64,000 bases of DNA from JAEZBP01 sp963832725 (lineage in GTDB: Bacteria; Myxococcota_A; Polyangia; Polyangiales; Sandaracinaceae), in contig CAWHVG010000005.1 of the NCBI GenBank assembly GCA_963832725.1, positions 1,736,001 to 1,800,000 on the forward strand, read 5' to 3'. Position 1 is the first letter of the stretch; every line of letters starts with the position of its first letter. This document shows, in pieces, positions 26,385 to 34,634 of the stretch. Made by a program: the position numbers and the translations under genes. The notes beneath the pieces are model-generated. The model did not search any database and had not been told where the DNA came from. It worked only from the letters and a program-made list of their open reading frames with translations.

Positions 26385-26831
26385 TCATCGCGCAGCCGGC
26401 AGACACTCGGTCTCGGGCGCCGGCGGAACGTCAATCGTGACGCCCGGGTCGGCGGAGTCGAGCTCGAGAGCGCGCTCGGCGAACCACGTCACGTGCCGGC
26501 ACGCGTAGGACGGCTGGTCCGGATCGCGCGGGTCGCACAGGCCGAAGCGGGCCTGCCACGCGCGCTCGCCTTCCGGGACCGAGAGCGGGCGCGCGGTGGT
26601 CTCGGCGAAGCCCGTGAAGGTCTGCTGAAGACGCGTGTCTCCGTCGTGCAGCTCGATCCGGATGGGCCGTCGCAAGCCGGGTCCCCGCTCGCACGACGGG
26701 AGCCCGCGCACGGCCACCTCGTGAAAGCGGGTGGTGCTCGCCTCTTGAAGCGCGTCACAGCCGAGCAGCATCAGCGCGAGCGCGAGCCAGCGGTGGTCCT
26801 GGAGCAGCACGGACGGATCGTACGGCCACAC
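26385..26831 (-). CDS. Small lipoprotein of unknown function
   Basis: A 148-residue protein with a leader DHRWLALALMLLGC (lipobox LLGC). The mature part has four or five Cys (SCERGPG, GLCDPRDPDQPSYACRH, ETECLPAAR) and short beta-like segments (PIRIELHDGDTRLQQTFTGF). No family recognised. It is convergent with the preceding gene, with 4 bp between stops. Confidence 0.65.
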   Translation of the reverse strand: MWPYDPSVLLQDHRWLALALMLLGCDALQEASTTRFHEVAVRGLPSCERGPGLRRPIRIELHDGDTRLQQTFTGFAETTARPLSVPEGERAWQARFGLCDPRDPDQPSYACRHVTWFAERALELDSADPGVTIDVPPAPETECLPAAR

Positions 26832-26868
26832 GCCTCGAACCTTCCGGAGACCGCTTCATACTGCGGTC

Positions 26869-27615
26869 GTGAGCACCGAAACGAAGCCCTCGCACGCCGA
26901 GCGCGCGCGCACGCTGGCGGCGTCGCGCGGTGAAGGCACGCTCTCCACGCTGGCACGGGAGCCGGCGGGCCATCCCTTCGGCTCGCTGGTCACCTATGCG
27001 CTGGTCGACGACGCTCCGATCTTCCTGATCAGCACCTTGGCCGAGCACACCCGGAACCTCGAAGCCGACGCCCGCGCGTCGCTCCTTGTCGCGGAGAATG
27101 CGCGCGGCGACGAGGCCCCTCTGGCCCTCGGCCGGGTCACGCTCCTCGGCGCATGCCGGCCGGTGAACAATCGCGGGGCCGTCGAAGAAGCGTTCCTGTC
27201 GCGCCATCCCGACGCGAAGGTGTACGCCGGCTTCCGCGACTTCGCGTTCTGGACGCTCGATGTCGAGTCGGCCCGCTACGTCGGCGGCTTCGGTCGCATG
27301 TCCTGGGTGGAAGGCGGCGCCTGGTCGGCGGCCGAAGTCAATCCACTCCTCGACGCTCGCGCGGGCATCCTCACCCACATGAACGAGGACCACGCCGACG
27401 CGTGCCTCGCCTACGCGAGCGCGTTCGCCGGGATCGAGGATGCCAGCGCCGCGCGCATGACCGGCGTGGACCGCTACGGCTTCGAGCTCGCCGTCACCAC
27501 GCCCAAGGGCCCGCGCCCGGCTCGCGTGGCGTTCCCGTCTCCGGTCGCCACGCCGGACGAGGTGCGCAAGGCGCTCGTCCGCATGGTGCGCGAGGCGCGC
27601 GCGAGGCGGCGCTGA
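26869..27615 (+). CDS. HugZ-like PNPOx-fold protein with C-terminal DUF2470
   Basis: GTG 26869; 248 residues. The N-terminal half (EGTLSTLAREPAGHPFGSLVTYALVDDAPIFLISTLAEHTRNLEADARASLLV) is the split-barrel FMN-binding fold of the pyridoxamine-phosphate-oxidase superfamily. The C-terminal ~85 residues (ILTHMNEDHADACLAYASAFAGIEDASAARMTGVDRYGFELAV) are DUF2470, with the 'MNEDH' motif. This two-domain layout is that of HugZ/HutZ-type heme-degrading enzymes and of plant GluTR-binding protein. Heme handling is the likely role; the exact activity is not certain. Divergent from the small lipoprotein gene, 37 bp apart. Confidence 0.88.
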   Translation: MSTETKPSHAERARTLAASRGEGTLSTLAREPAGHPFGSLVTYALVDDAPIFLISTLAEHTRNLEADARASLLVAENARGDEAPLALGRVTLLGACRPVNNRGAVEEAFLSRHPDAKVYAGFRDFAFWTLDVESARYVGGFGRMSWVEGGAWSAAEVNPLLDARAGILTHMNEDHADACLAYASAFAGIEDASAARMTGVDRYGFELAVTTPKGPRPARVAFPSPVATPDEVRKALVRMVREARARRR

Positions 27616-27633
27616 TTCGGGAGCGCCTGCGCC

Positions 27634-28554
27634 CTATCCGCGGTCCTCGGTCGACGCCGCGCGGCGGGCTCGAGCGCGTGCGCGACGGCGGATCGACCAC
27701 CCGAGCGCGAGCACGATGAGCCCGCTCCCCAGCCCTCCGCTGCGCCTCGGGGGCGCGACGACGCAGCCGCACCCACCGCTCGCGAGGTGCGTGACGCAGA
27801 CGGAGGAAGAGTGCGCCACCGGGTTGCCGGAGGCGTCGAACGCGCGAAGCGCCACACCGACGCGAGCGCCCACCGGCACGCTCGAAGGGAAGGGAAGCCA
27901 ATCGCTCGTCGCGCTCCCGTCGACGGTCGCCACCCGGTCACCGACCGCCACCGCCGCGTCGCCACCGGCGGCCGCGTCTCCGCACGCGCCCGGATCCAAG
28001 TACACCTCGTAGCGCGCGACGTCGCCGGCCGGCGGGTCCCAAGAGAGCGCGATGTCCGCGCCGCCGCGGGCCATGAGCCCGAAGGGCACGGAGAAGTCGT
28101 AGGGCAGCTCGAAGTCGGTGGCTTGCCCGTCTCCGGTCACACTATCGCTCGGGTTGTTCATCGCGAAGACGAAGACGTGCTCCATCCCCGACCCGCCCCC
28201 GGCGCAGGGCAGGAGGTCGCGCACGAGGACTGGAATGTCAATCTGCGAGCGGGCATCGGTGGGGCTCGGACCGACCGGCAGCTCGACGCAAGAGCTGCCT
28301 ACACGCCCGCCCGGATCCGGCGAGCACGACGCGCCGCTGTACCAATAGAGCTGCGTCCGGCTGGTATCCAATCCGACGAACCGAAAGGTGACGTCCACGT
28401 CGCAGTCGGCGGCGGTGAACAAGGGGTTCACGAAGAGATTTGGATGCCCCGGCCAGCTCGTGACGCCCACACTGATCGGCGCCTGCGCTTCTGCCGCGAC
28501 GCTCCAGCCCAGCGCGAGCGGGACCGCCCACACAATCATCCTCCGCCGTCCCAT
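27634..28554 (-). CDS. MYXO-CTERM-type exported protein
   Basis: ATG 28554 begins MGRRRMIVWAVPLALGWSVAAEAQA, a signal peptide; 306 residues. The mature part has a beta-sandwich look with paired Cys (ADCDVDVTFRFVGLDTSRTQLYWYSGASC, DLLPCAGGG) and a fibronectin-III-like unit around DIALSWDPPAGDVARYEVYLDPGAC. The end GGCGCVVAPPRRSGG, a helix GLGSGLIVLALGWSI and an Arg cluster form a MYXO-CTERM-like sorting tail. In Myxococcota such tails direct proteins to the cell surface after processing at the Cys. No enzyme motif seen. Convergent with the HugZ-like gene, with 18 bp between the coding ends. Confidence 0.82.
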   Translation of the reverse strand: MGRRRMIVWAVPLALGWSVAAEAQAPISVGVTSWPGHPNLFVNPLFTAADCDVDVTFRFVGLDTSRTQLYWYSGASCSPDPGGRVGSSCVELPVGPSPTDARSQIDIPVLVRDLLPCAGGGSGMEHVFVFAMNNPSDSVTGDGQATDFELPYDFSVPFGLMARGGADIALSWDPPAGDVARYEVYLDPGACGDAAAGGDAAVAVGDRVATVDGSATSDWLPFPSSVPVGARVGVALRAFDASGNPVAHSSSVCVTHLASGGCGCVVAPPRRSGGLGSGLIVLALGWSIRRRARARARRAASTEDRG

Positions 28555-28638
28555 GCCGGGACCGACGAGCAATTCATGTACCGCACACGACAGACGGCGA
28601 TTCAACGGCAGCAGCTCTCGAAACAGCACCGGCTCCTG

Positions 28639-29294
28639 TCATTCTGTCACGAATGCGCTCCGGGCGCGGGTCTGCAGTGACATCAAGTCCCCGGCGTGCC
28701 CGAGAGCACCTCGTTTCGAGGCAGCGGCCTCTGCGCATCGCTGCTCAGCCGGCACGCCTCCGCTTCGTGCGCCACCGGCCGCGCGCCAGAGCGCCCGGGC
28801 CCGCTCCTCGTCTCGAGCGACGCCCACACCATGCGCGAAGAGCGCGCCGAGCGCCGTGCACGCTCGCATCGCGCCCGCTGCGCACGCGCGCTGGCAGCTC
28901 GCAACCGCGCTCGATCAGCTCGAAGGCACGCGCTTCATCGGCCTCCACGCCAATCCCCTCGCCGTAGGCGCGGGGACAGCGTCGTGCAGGCGCGGGCCTC
29001 ACCTCCGTCACAGGCGCCGCGCAGCAGCGTGATGGCGATGGCCGGGTCGGCGGGGAGGTCGTCTCCCGTCAGCAGCCGTGCGGCGTAGCCGGCGCACGAC
29101 CAAGCGTCGTGCGCGTCGCAGGCGCGGCGGTAGAGCTCGGTCGCGCGCGCCGGATCGGCGGTGGTCTCGAGCCCGAGCGCATACCGCTCCGCGAGGAAGG
29201 CGCACGCCCTGGCGTAGCCCCGCTCGCAGGAGGCTTCGACGATGGGCCACGCGCGCCCCGGATCACCGCTGCCGCGATAGCCGTGGATCCCCAT
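28639..29294 (-). pseudogene. Sel1-repeat protein broken by two +1 shifts
   Basis: The frame from about 29294 reads GIHGYRGSGDPGRAWPIVEASCERGYARACAFLAERYALGLETT and DPARATELYRRACDAHDAWSCAGYAARLL, two Sel1-like repeats, then ARACTTLS. Removing one G from the run at 28972-28975 continues as RAYGEGIGVEADEARAFELIERGCEL. Removing one base near 28884-28891 continues as ACAAGAMRACTALGALFAHGVGVARDEERARALW to a stop at 28639. The repaired product has about five Cys-paired Sel1 repeats like the protein at 8803. No signal peptide is visible and the start is uncertain (ATG 29294 or an upstream in-frame codon). Either decay or sequence errors in GC runs would explain it. Confidence 0.65.
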
Positions 29295-29468
29295 CGCCTG
29301 CTGAATGCACACGTCCTCCTCGACTTCTTTGGGTAAATCGAAGGAGCTCGCAATGGTGCGAGATCGGCCGCCATCTCCGGCGTCGGTCCCGCCGAGCCTA
29401 CGCCGGGCGCGAAAGGCCGCCTCGCCCGACGCCCATTGTCGGCCGGGGTCGGCTATCCTGGAGGACGC

Positions 29469-31055
29469 ATGCGACACGCCCTTCTTCTGCTGCTCCTCCT
29501 GCCCGCCACGGCGTCCGCACAGGACCTCGTCCTCGACGCCGATGTGCCGGCGGACGCGACGCCCTACTTCGAGGTGCCCTTCACGGTTCCGGCGGGCACC
29601 GCCGAGATCGAAATCCATCACGACGACATGTCGGACGCGAACATCCTCGACTGGGGCCTGCGCGATACGGACGGCTTCCGCGGTTGGGGCGGCGGGAACA
29701 CCAAGCCGGCCATCGTCGGTGCAGAGGCCGCTTCGCGGAGCTACCTCCGCGGGCCAATCTCGGAAGGCGAGTGGGCCGTCCTGATCGGTCAGGCGCTGAT
29801 CGTGGATCCGCCCGGGCACTACCACGTCGAGATCACCTTCCACGACACGCCGACCCTGACTCCGCAGACGGAGCGCGCACCCTACGCCGCATCCGACGCG
29901 CTCGGGAGCGGCCCGGCGTGGTTCGCCGGCGACTTCCACGTGCACTCCCGCGAGAGCGGCGACGCTTCGCCCACCCTCGACGCCATCGCGGACTTCGCGC
30001 GCTCGCGCGGCCTCGATTTCGTCGAGCTCTCCGACCACAACGTCGTCTCCCAGCTCGACTACATCGACAACGCCCAGTCGCGGCATCCCGACCTGCTCTT
30101 GTTGCCCGGCATCGAGGTCACGACCTACTGGGGCCACGCCAACGCGATCGGCGTCACGGAGTTCGTCGACTTCGAGGTGCACGGCAACGGCCCGACGATC
30201 GACACCATCGAGCAGATGGTGCTCTCGCAAGGGGCGGCGTTCTCGATCAACCACCCGGTGCTGGATCTCGGCAACCAGTGCCTCGGCTGCGCGTGGAGCC
30301 TCGACGAGGACCCCTCCACGCTCAGCGCCATCGAGGTCCAGAACGGGCGCTACTCCGTGACGGGCGCGCTCTTCTACGATCGGGCCATCCGCTTCTGGGA
30401 AGCGCGGCTGGCGACCGGCGCGCACATCGCCGCCCTCGGCGGCAGCGATGATCACAGCGGCGGCACACGCACGGACGGCTTCTCGAGCCCGATCGGCGGT
30501 CCGACGACCATGGTCTACGCCGAGGCGCTGACCGCGGACGCGATCGTCGCGGCCGTCCAGGCCGGGCACACGGTCGTAAAGCTCGAGGGCCCGGACGACC
30601 CGATGGTCGAGCTGACGGCCGGCGACGCAATCGTGGGCGACACGGTGACGGCGCGAGACGTGGAGCTGCGCGCGCGGGTGACCGGAGCGAGCGCCGGCAC
30701 GCTGGTCTTCCTCCGAAACGGCCACGTCGAGCAGCGGGTGACGGTCGACGCCGACCCCTTCGAGACCACGCTCGCCATCAGCGCGCCGCCCGGCGACGTC
30801 GACGACCGCTGGCGCGCCGAGCTCCAGGTCGGGAACCGCCCGAGCGTGCTGACCAGCCACATTTGGATCCAGGCCACCGGCGAGCCCATCCCGCCCGACG
30901 CGGGCACCGCAGACGCCGGCGGCGCCGACGCGGGCAGCACGGACGCCGCGACCGGCGGAGGCTGCGGCTGTCACGTCCACTCGGGCCGGGGCGCTTCCGG
31001 CACGCTGCTGGCTGTGGTCGCGCTCCTCTTCGCCATCCGCCGGCGCAGGCGCTGA
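29469..31055 (+). CDS. Exported PHP-domain metallo-phosphoesterase with MYXO-CTERM-like tail
   Basis: From ATG 29469 (MRHALLLLLLLPATASAQ, signal peptide), 528 residues. After a beta-sandwich N-terminal module (~residues 20-150), the PHP core carries the metal ligands: GDFHVHSRESGD, VELSDHNVVSQ, LLPGIEVTT, GAAFSINHPVLD and ALGGSDDHSGG. A further beta-sandwich follows, then an Asp/Ala/Gly linker and the end GGGCGCHVH...GTLLAVVALLFAIRRRRR, a MYXO-CTERM-like sorting tail. It is a predicted cell-surface phosphoesterase (CehA/McbA-type PHP proteins are similar). The substrate is unknown. The next ~210 bp hold two 39-bp direct repeats. Confidence 0.9.
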   Translation: MRHALLLLLLLPATASAQDLVLDADVPADATPYFEVPFTVPAGTAEIEIHHDDMSDANILDWGLRDTDGFRGWGGGNTKPAIVGAEAASRSYLRGPISEGEWAVLIGQALIVDPPGHYHVEITFHDTPTLTPQTERAPYAASDALGSGPAWFAGDFHVHSRESGDASPTLDAIADFARSRGLDFVELSDHNVVSQLDYIDNAQSRHPDLLLLPGIEVTTYWGHANAIGVTEFVDFEVHGNGPTIDTIEQMVLSQGAAFSINHPVLDLGNQCLGCAWSLDEDPSTLSAIEVQNGRYSVTGALFYDRAIRFWEARLATGAHIAALGGSDDHSGGTRTDGFSSPIGGPTTMVYAEALTADAIVAAVQAGHTVVKLEGPDDPMVELTAGDAIVGDTVTARDVELRARVTGASAGTLVFLRNGHVEQRVTVDADPFETTLAISAPPGDVDDRWRAELQVGNRPSVLTSHIWIQATGEPIPPDAGTADAGGADAGSTDAATGGGCGCHVHSGRGASGTLLAVVALLFAIRRRRR

Positions 31056-31087
31056 GGCTCCGGCACTCGAACCCCGCCCGTCAGCGA

Positions 31088-31197
31088 GCGCATCGGATCG
31101 CGAACGACTCGCCGACGCGCGAAGCGGGCGGTGTCGACGCTCGTACGCCGGCCAGCGCGCGCATCGGATCGCCAACGACTCGCCGGCGGGCGAAGCG
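31088..31197. repeat. Two 39-bp direct repeats
   Basis: Copies at 31088-31126 and 31159-31197 begin GCGCATCGGATCG and end GAAGCG, differ at about four positions and are 71 bp apart. They lie between two convergent gene ends. No function seen. Confidence 0.6.
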
Positions 31198-31269
31198 CTC
31201 GGCGTTCCGCGCAAGACGCGCATTTCGCTCCACCGGTTCCGGCCTCGGGAGCTACGCGCGCCGCTGTCC

Positions 31270-32316
31270 TCAGCCGCCGACCTGGGCCAGCCGCTCCTCC
31301 ACCATCGTGTCGGCGATGCGGTAGGTGGGCGCCATCGCCTGCTGCGCGCGCTCGGCAATCTCGTAGATCGTGTCGTAGATGGTCATCGTGCGGGCGCGGG
31401 CCTTGGCCTCGTCGTAGCCGGCGACCTCTTGGGCGACGTTGACGAGCCCGCCCGCGTTGATGGCGTAGTCGGGCGCGTAGAGGATGTCGCGCTGCATCAG
31501 GTCGTCGCCGTGGTGCGGCTCGGCGAGTTGGTTGTTGGCCGCGCCGGCCACGATGCTGCAACGCAGCCGCGGGATGGTTCCGTCGTTGAGCGCGCTGCCG
31601 AGCGCGCAGGGCGCGAAGACGTCGCACTCGGTCTCGTAGATGGCGTCGAGCGGGACCACCTTGGCGCCGAACTCACGCTCCGCGCGTTCGGCCTTGAGCG
31701 GATCGACGTCGGCCACCGTGAGCGCCGCGCCGAGCCCGTGCAGCTCCTTGCAGAGGTGGTAGCCGACGTGCCCGACGCCCTGCACCGCCACGTGGATGCC
31801 GGCGAGCGAGTCGCGGCCGAGGGCGAACTTCACGCACGCCTCGATCCCGCGCCGGACGCCGAGCGCGGTGTAAGGCGAGGGGTCGCCCGACCCGCCGTGC
31901 TCCGGCTTCACGCCCGTGACGCTCTGGGTCACCGAGCGGATGATCTCCATGTCCTCGATGCCGGTGCCGCTGTCCTCGGCGGTGATGTAGTGGCCACCGA
32001 GGTCGTCCACGAAGCGGCCGAACGCTCGGAAGAGCGCGCTGCGATCGAACTGGGTGTGCGGCCGGATCAAGACCGACTTGCCGCCGCCGTGCGGGATCCC
32101 CGCCAGCGCCGCCTTGTAGGTCATGCCGCGCGCGAGGCGCAGCGCGTCCACGAGCGCGTCCTCGTCGGTCGCGTAGTGGATGAAGCGGCAGCCGCCCAGC
32201 GCGGGCCCGAGCCGCGAATCGTGGATGGCGACGATCGCCTTGAGTCCGCTCGCCGCGTCACGCGCGAAGTGGACCTCGCCGTAGTCGTAGTGCTCGAGAT
32301 GATCGAAGACGTTCAC
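31270..32316 (-). CDS. Leu/Phe/Val/Glu-type amino-acid dehydrogenase
   Basis: GTG 32316 follows a perfect AGGAGG with 8-bp spacing and is preferred to an upstream in-frame start at 32352; 348 residues. The N-terminal catalytic domain has LGPALGGCRF, GMTYKAALAGIPHGGGKSVL (catalytic Lys in the 'KAALAGIPHGGGK' block) and GGHYITAEDSGT; the C-terminal Rossmann domain has VAVQGVGHVGYHLCKELHGLGAALTVADVD (NAD-binding) and VAGAANNQLAE. The length and motifs match leucine dehydrogenase. It performs NAD-dependent oxidative deamination of branched-chain or aromatic amino acids, in the cytoplasm; Leu versus Phe specificity cannot be settled here. Confidence 0.92.
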   Translation of the reverse strand: MNVFDHLEHYDYGEVHFARDAASGLKAIVAIHDSRLGPALGGCRFIHYATDEDALVDALRLARGMTYKAALAGIPHGGGKSVLIRPHTQFDRSALFRAFGRFVDDLGGHYITAEDSGTGIEDMEIIRSVTQSVTGVKPEHGGSGDPSPYTALGVRRGIEACVKFALGRDSLAGIHVAVQGVGHVGYHLCKELHGLGAALTVADVDPLKAERAEREFGAKVVPLDAIYETECDVFAPCALGSALNDGTIPRLRCSIVAGAANNQLAEPHHGDDLMQRDILYAPDYAINAGGLVNVAQEVAGYDEAKARARTMTIYDTIYEIAERAQQAMAPTYRIADTMVEERLAQVGG

Positions 32317-32697
32317 GCCGGGTGCCTCCTGAAGGGGCGCGGACGATAGCACCGCGTTCGGACGCCCGACCTGCTCGCTTTCTCACAACGCGGAGCGTCA
32401 TGCGCGTTGCCGCAGCGCGGCATTCGTGACGCGACGCAGGACGGACGAGGCTCCCGGCGCGTCCGCACGCCGCGCGACTCGTCGAAGGACCGATGCCGAT
32501 GCTCTTCGGAGCGGAGACGTCCGGCCGAGCCGGCCGGCATGAACGGGCGGCCGGGCAGGGCTCGTCGAGGGTCGAGCCCAATCTCTTCGTCGCGGAGCCG
32601 ACGGGCTCTCCGGTCGGACCGGCGAGCGCTCGTCCGGCGTGAGCGAACGGTCGAACGCGGGGAGTGAGGTTCTTCGGTGGGCTGCTAAGCTCGCCGC
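32317..32697. other. Intergenic DNA without recognised features
   Basis: Between the divergent dehydrogenase and exported-protein genes. Apart from the dehydrogenase ribosome binding site I see no gene, repeat or terminator; promoters for both genes should lie here. Confidence 0.5.
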
Positions 32698-33321
32698 GTG
32701 CTGCGCGCCCTCACCGCGCTCTCGATGCTCGCGATCGCCTCGACCGCCAGCGCGCAGGACGGCGCGTACGGCCGGCTCGATCGCGACCTGACCCTGGAAG
32801 CCGGCCTCGGCGGCGGCGTCGCGTTCGAGCCCGGCACCGGCCCGCTCGGCGCCGGCACGCTGGAGCTCCGCGCGCGCTACTTGGACATGGCCGGCGTGGT
32901 CCTCGGCGGCGAGGTCCGCCCGAACGGGACGAGCCGGGTCTTCGTGGGCGGCGATCTGAGGCCGCTCTTCTTGGCCCGGTTCCTCTTGAACGCGAGCTTT
33001 CACGATCGCTTCTGGGATCTGCTGCTCGACTCGATCGGCGTGGACCTCGGCGTCGCGTTCCTGCCCCTCGACCAGCACTTGGGAGCCGCGTTGATGGTCG
33101 GGTTCGGTCTCGACGTGCCGCTGGTCTTCTTCGGTGAAGGCGTCGACGGGATCAGCCTCCGCCTGGCCGGCCGCCACGTGGCCGCGCTGCCGACCGATCG
33201 CCTCGGGCCGAGCGGCGGCGCCGACGACTGGATCGGCATGGCCGCGCTGGTCTTCCGCGGGGGTGTCCAGACCGGTCTCCCCGGGCTCGAGCCGCGCCGC
33301 TACGAGGTTCGGTCCGACTGA
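32698..33321 (+). CDS. Exported beta-rich protein, possible outer-membrane barrel
   Basis: GTG 32698; signal peptide MLRALTALSMLAIASTASAQ, 207 residues. The mature chain is rich in alternating beta segments with Gly turns (LTLEAGLGGGVAFEPGTG, GTLELRARYLDMAGVVLGGEVRP, SRVFVGGDLRPLFLARFLL, SIGVDLGVAFLPLD, AALMVGFGLDVPLVFF, SLRLAGRHVAALP, WIGMAALVFRGGVQTG), like a small outer-membrane barrel of the OmpW/autotransporter size. No family recognised. It resembles the protein at 25772 in size and style, not clearly in sequence. It is followed by the zinc-ribbon protein 73 bp downstream. Confidence 0.7.
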   Translation: MLRALTALSMLAIASTASAQDGAYGRLDRDLTLEAGLGGGVAFEPGTGPLGAGTLELRARYLDMAGVVLGGEVRPNGTSRVFVGGDLRPLFLARFLLNASFHDRFWDLLLDSIGVDLGVAFLPLDQHLGAALMVGFGLDVPLVFFGEGVDGISLRLAGRHVAALPTDRLGPSGGADDWIGMAALVFRGGVQTGLPGLEPRRYEVRSD

Positions 33322-33394
33322 AGCTCGGTCGGCCCGGTATCGGCTCGGTATCGAAATCGGTGCCCCGGCACGGGCCCTGCTATGCTGCCGGCCG

Positions 33395-34621
33395 ATGCTC
33401 TATTGCCAGCAGTGCGGCGCCAGAAACTCGGACGACGCCCGCTTCTGTAATCAATGCGGCGGCGAGGTCGCGCAGGCGGGCGAGCCGGGTGGGCCGCTCC
33501 CTACGGACGGCGCCGCTCCGACGCTGCACGGCCATGGGAACGAAGCCGAAAGGCAGCCCTCCGCTCCGCCGCCACCCTCGATCCCGAGCGGATCGATCGG
33601 AGGCCCGCCCGCCCACGGTTTCGACGTCTCCACGATGAGCCTGTCCGCCATCGGGGTGCGCTCGCGCGGCAAGGCGTGGGGTGTGATCCTCGGTTTCGTG
33701 GCCGCCCTGGTCGGCATCGGCGCCGGCGGGATGTGGCTGGCGATGCACGCCGGGGATGGACAGCCGGTGGCGGCGAACGAGAGCGGCCAGCCGGATCCGG
33801 ACGCATCGGGCTCGACGTCCGAGGAGGTCGTCGTCGGCGACGCCATCCCGGAGGGCGCCGAGGTGCCCGACGTCGACTTCGTCCCCGGCTCGCCGCAGCC
33901 GACCAAGGCCGCCTCGCGGGCGCGAGCCCGGAGGCGTTCCGCGAGCCGTGCCGGCACGAGCAGCACCGGCACCCACTCCTCGTCGGGCAGCCACGCGAGC
34001 AGCTCCGGCGGCTCGGGATCCACGACGAGCAGCAACACGACCGGAAGCAACTCCGGCGGCTCCGGCTCCGGCAGCTCCGGCTCCGGCAGCTCCGGCTCCG
34101 GCAGCTCCCGCGCTTCGTCCGGCGGCTCCGGCTCCACCACCGGCAGCTCCGGGTCCAGCGGCTCCGGGTCCAGCGGCTCCGGGTCCAGCGGCTCCGGGTC
34201 CAGCGGCTCCGGCTCCGGGAGCGGAGGCGCGACCGGCGGCGGCTCGGACACCGTCCCGGATACAATCCCGGACACCGGCGGCTCCGGCGGCTCGGAGCCC
34301 GACTGGGACGCGCTCGCGGCGGCGCAGGACAACGAGATGGACCTCTACGCCTCCCGCGTCCGCCAGGTCGTGCGTAGCTACTACGTGCCCCGCGCGCAGA
34401 GTTGCTTCGAGCACGCCTCGCGCAACGAGCAGTCGGTCCGCGGTACCGTGGTGATCGGGTTCGACATCCAGGCGGACGGGACCATCCACAACCCCGAGGT
34501 CGCGCGGAACACGACGGGCATCGACAGTCTCGGTCGCTGCCTGGCCACGCAAGTCGGGAGTTGGCGCCTGCCGCGGCCGCCGGAAGCGCCGCTCGCGATG
34601 CAGATGCCCTTTGCGAGATGA
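33395..34621 (+). CDS. Zinc-ribbon, membrane helix, Ser/Gly repeat and AgmX/TonB-C-like protein
   Basis: ATG 33395, 408 residues. Residues 4-21 form a zinc ribbon (CQQC...CNQC). A Pro-rich stretch leads to one membrane helix at ~94-118. After an acidic segment and an Arg/Ala stretch there is a ~110-residue low-complexity region of GSSGS/GSGSS repeats. The C-terminal ~100 residues (YASRVRQVVRSYYVPRAQSCFEHASR...VRGTVVIGFDIQADGTIHNPEVARNTTGIDSLGRCLATQVGSWRLP) match the AgmX/PglI-type TonB-C-like domain common in Myxococcota gliding and energy-transduction proteins. It likely spans the inner membrane with the C-terminus in the periplasm. The receiver gene begins 13 bp later, so the two are probably one operon. 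Confidence 0.85.
   Translation: MLYCQQCGARNSDDARFCNQCGGEVAQAGEPGGPLPTDGAAPTLHGHGNEAERQPSAPPPPSIPSGSIGGPPAHGFDVSTMSLSAIGVRSRGKAWGVILGFVAALVGIGAGGMWLAMHAGDGQPVAANESGQPDPDASGSTSEEVVVGDAIPEGAEVPDVDFVPGSPQPTKAASRARARRRSASRAGTSSTGTHSSSGSHASSSGGSGSTTSSNTTGSNSGGSGSGSSGSGSSGSGSSRASSGGSGSTTGSSGSSGSGSSGSGSSGSGSSGSGSGSGGATGGGSDTVPDTIPDTGGSGGSEPDWDALAAAQDNEMDLYASRVRQVVRSYYVPRAQSCFEHASRNEQSVRGTVVIGFDIQADGTIHNPEVARNTTGIDSLGRCLATQVGSWRLPRPPEAPLAMQMPFAR
34060..34210. repeat. 15-bp coding minisatellites within the Ser/Gly region
   Basis: Two runs of 15-bp units sit in frame in the gene at 33395. GGCTCCGGCAGCTCC is repeated about three times at ~34060-34112, and GGCTCCGGGTCCAGC about four times at ~34144-34205. 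Each unit encodes five Gly/Ser residues, so unit gain or loss would change linker length without breaking the frame. Confidence 0.8.
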
Positions 34622-34634
34622 GGAGAGTAGTCGG

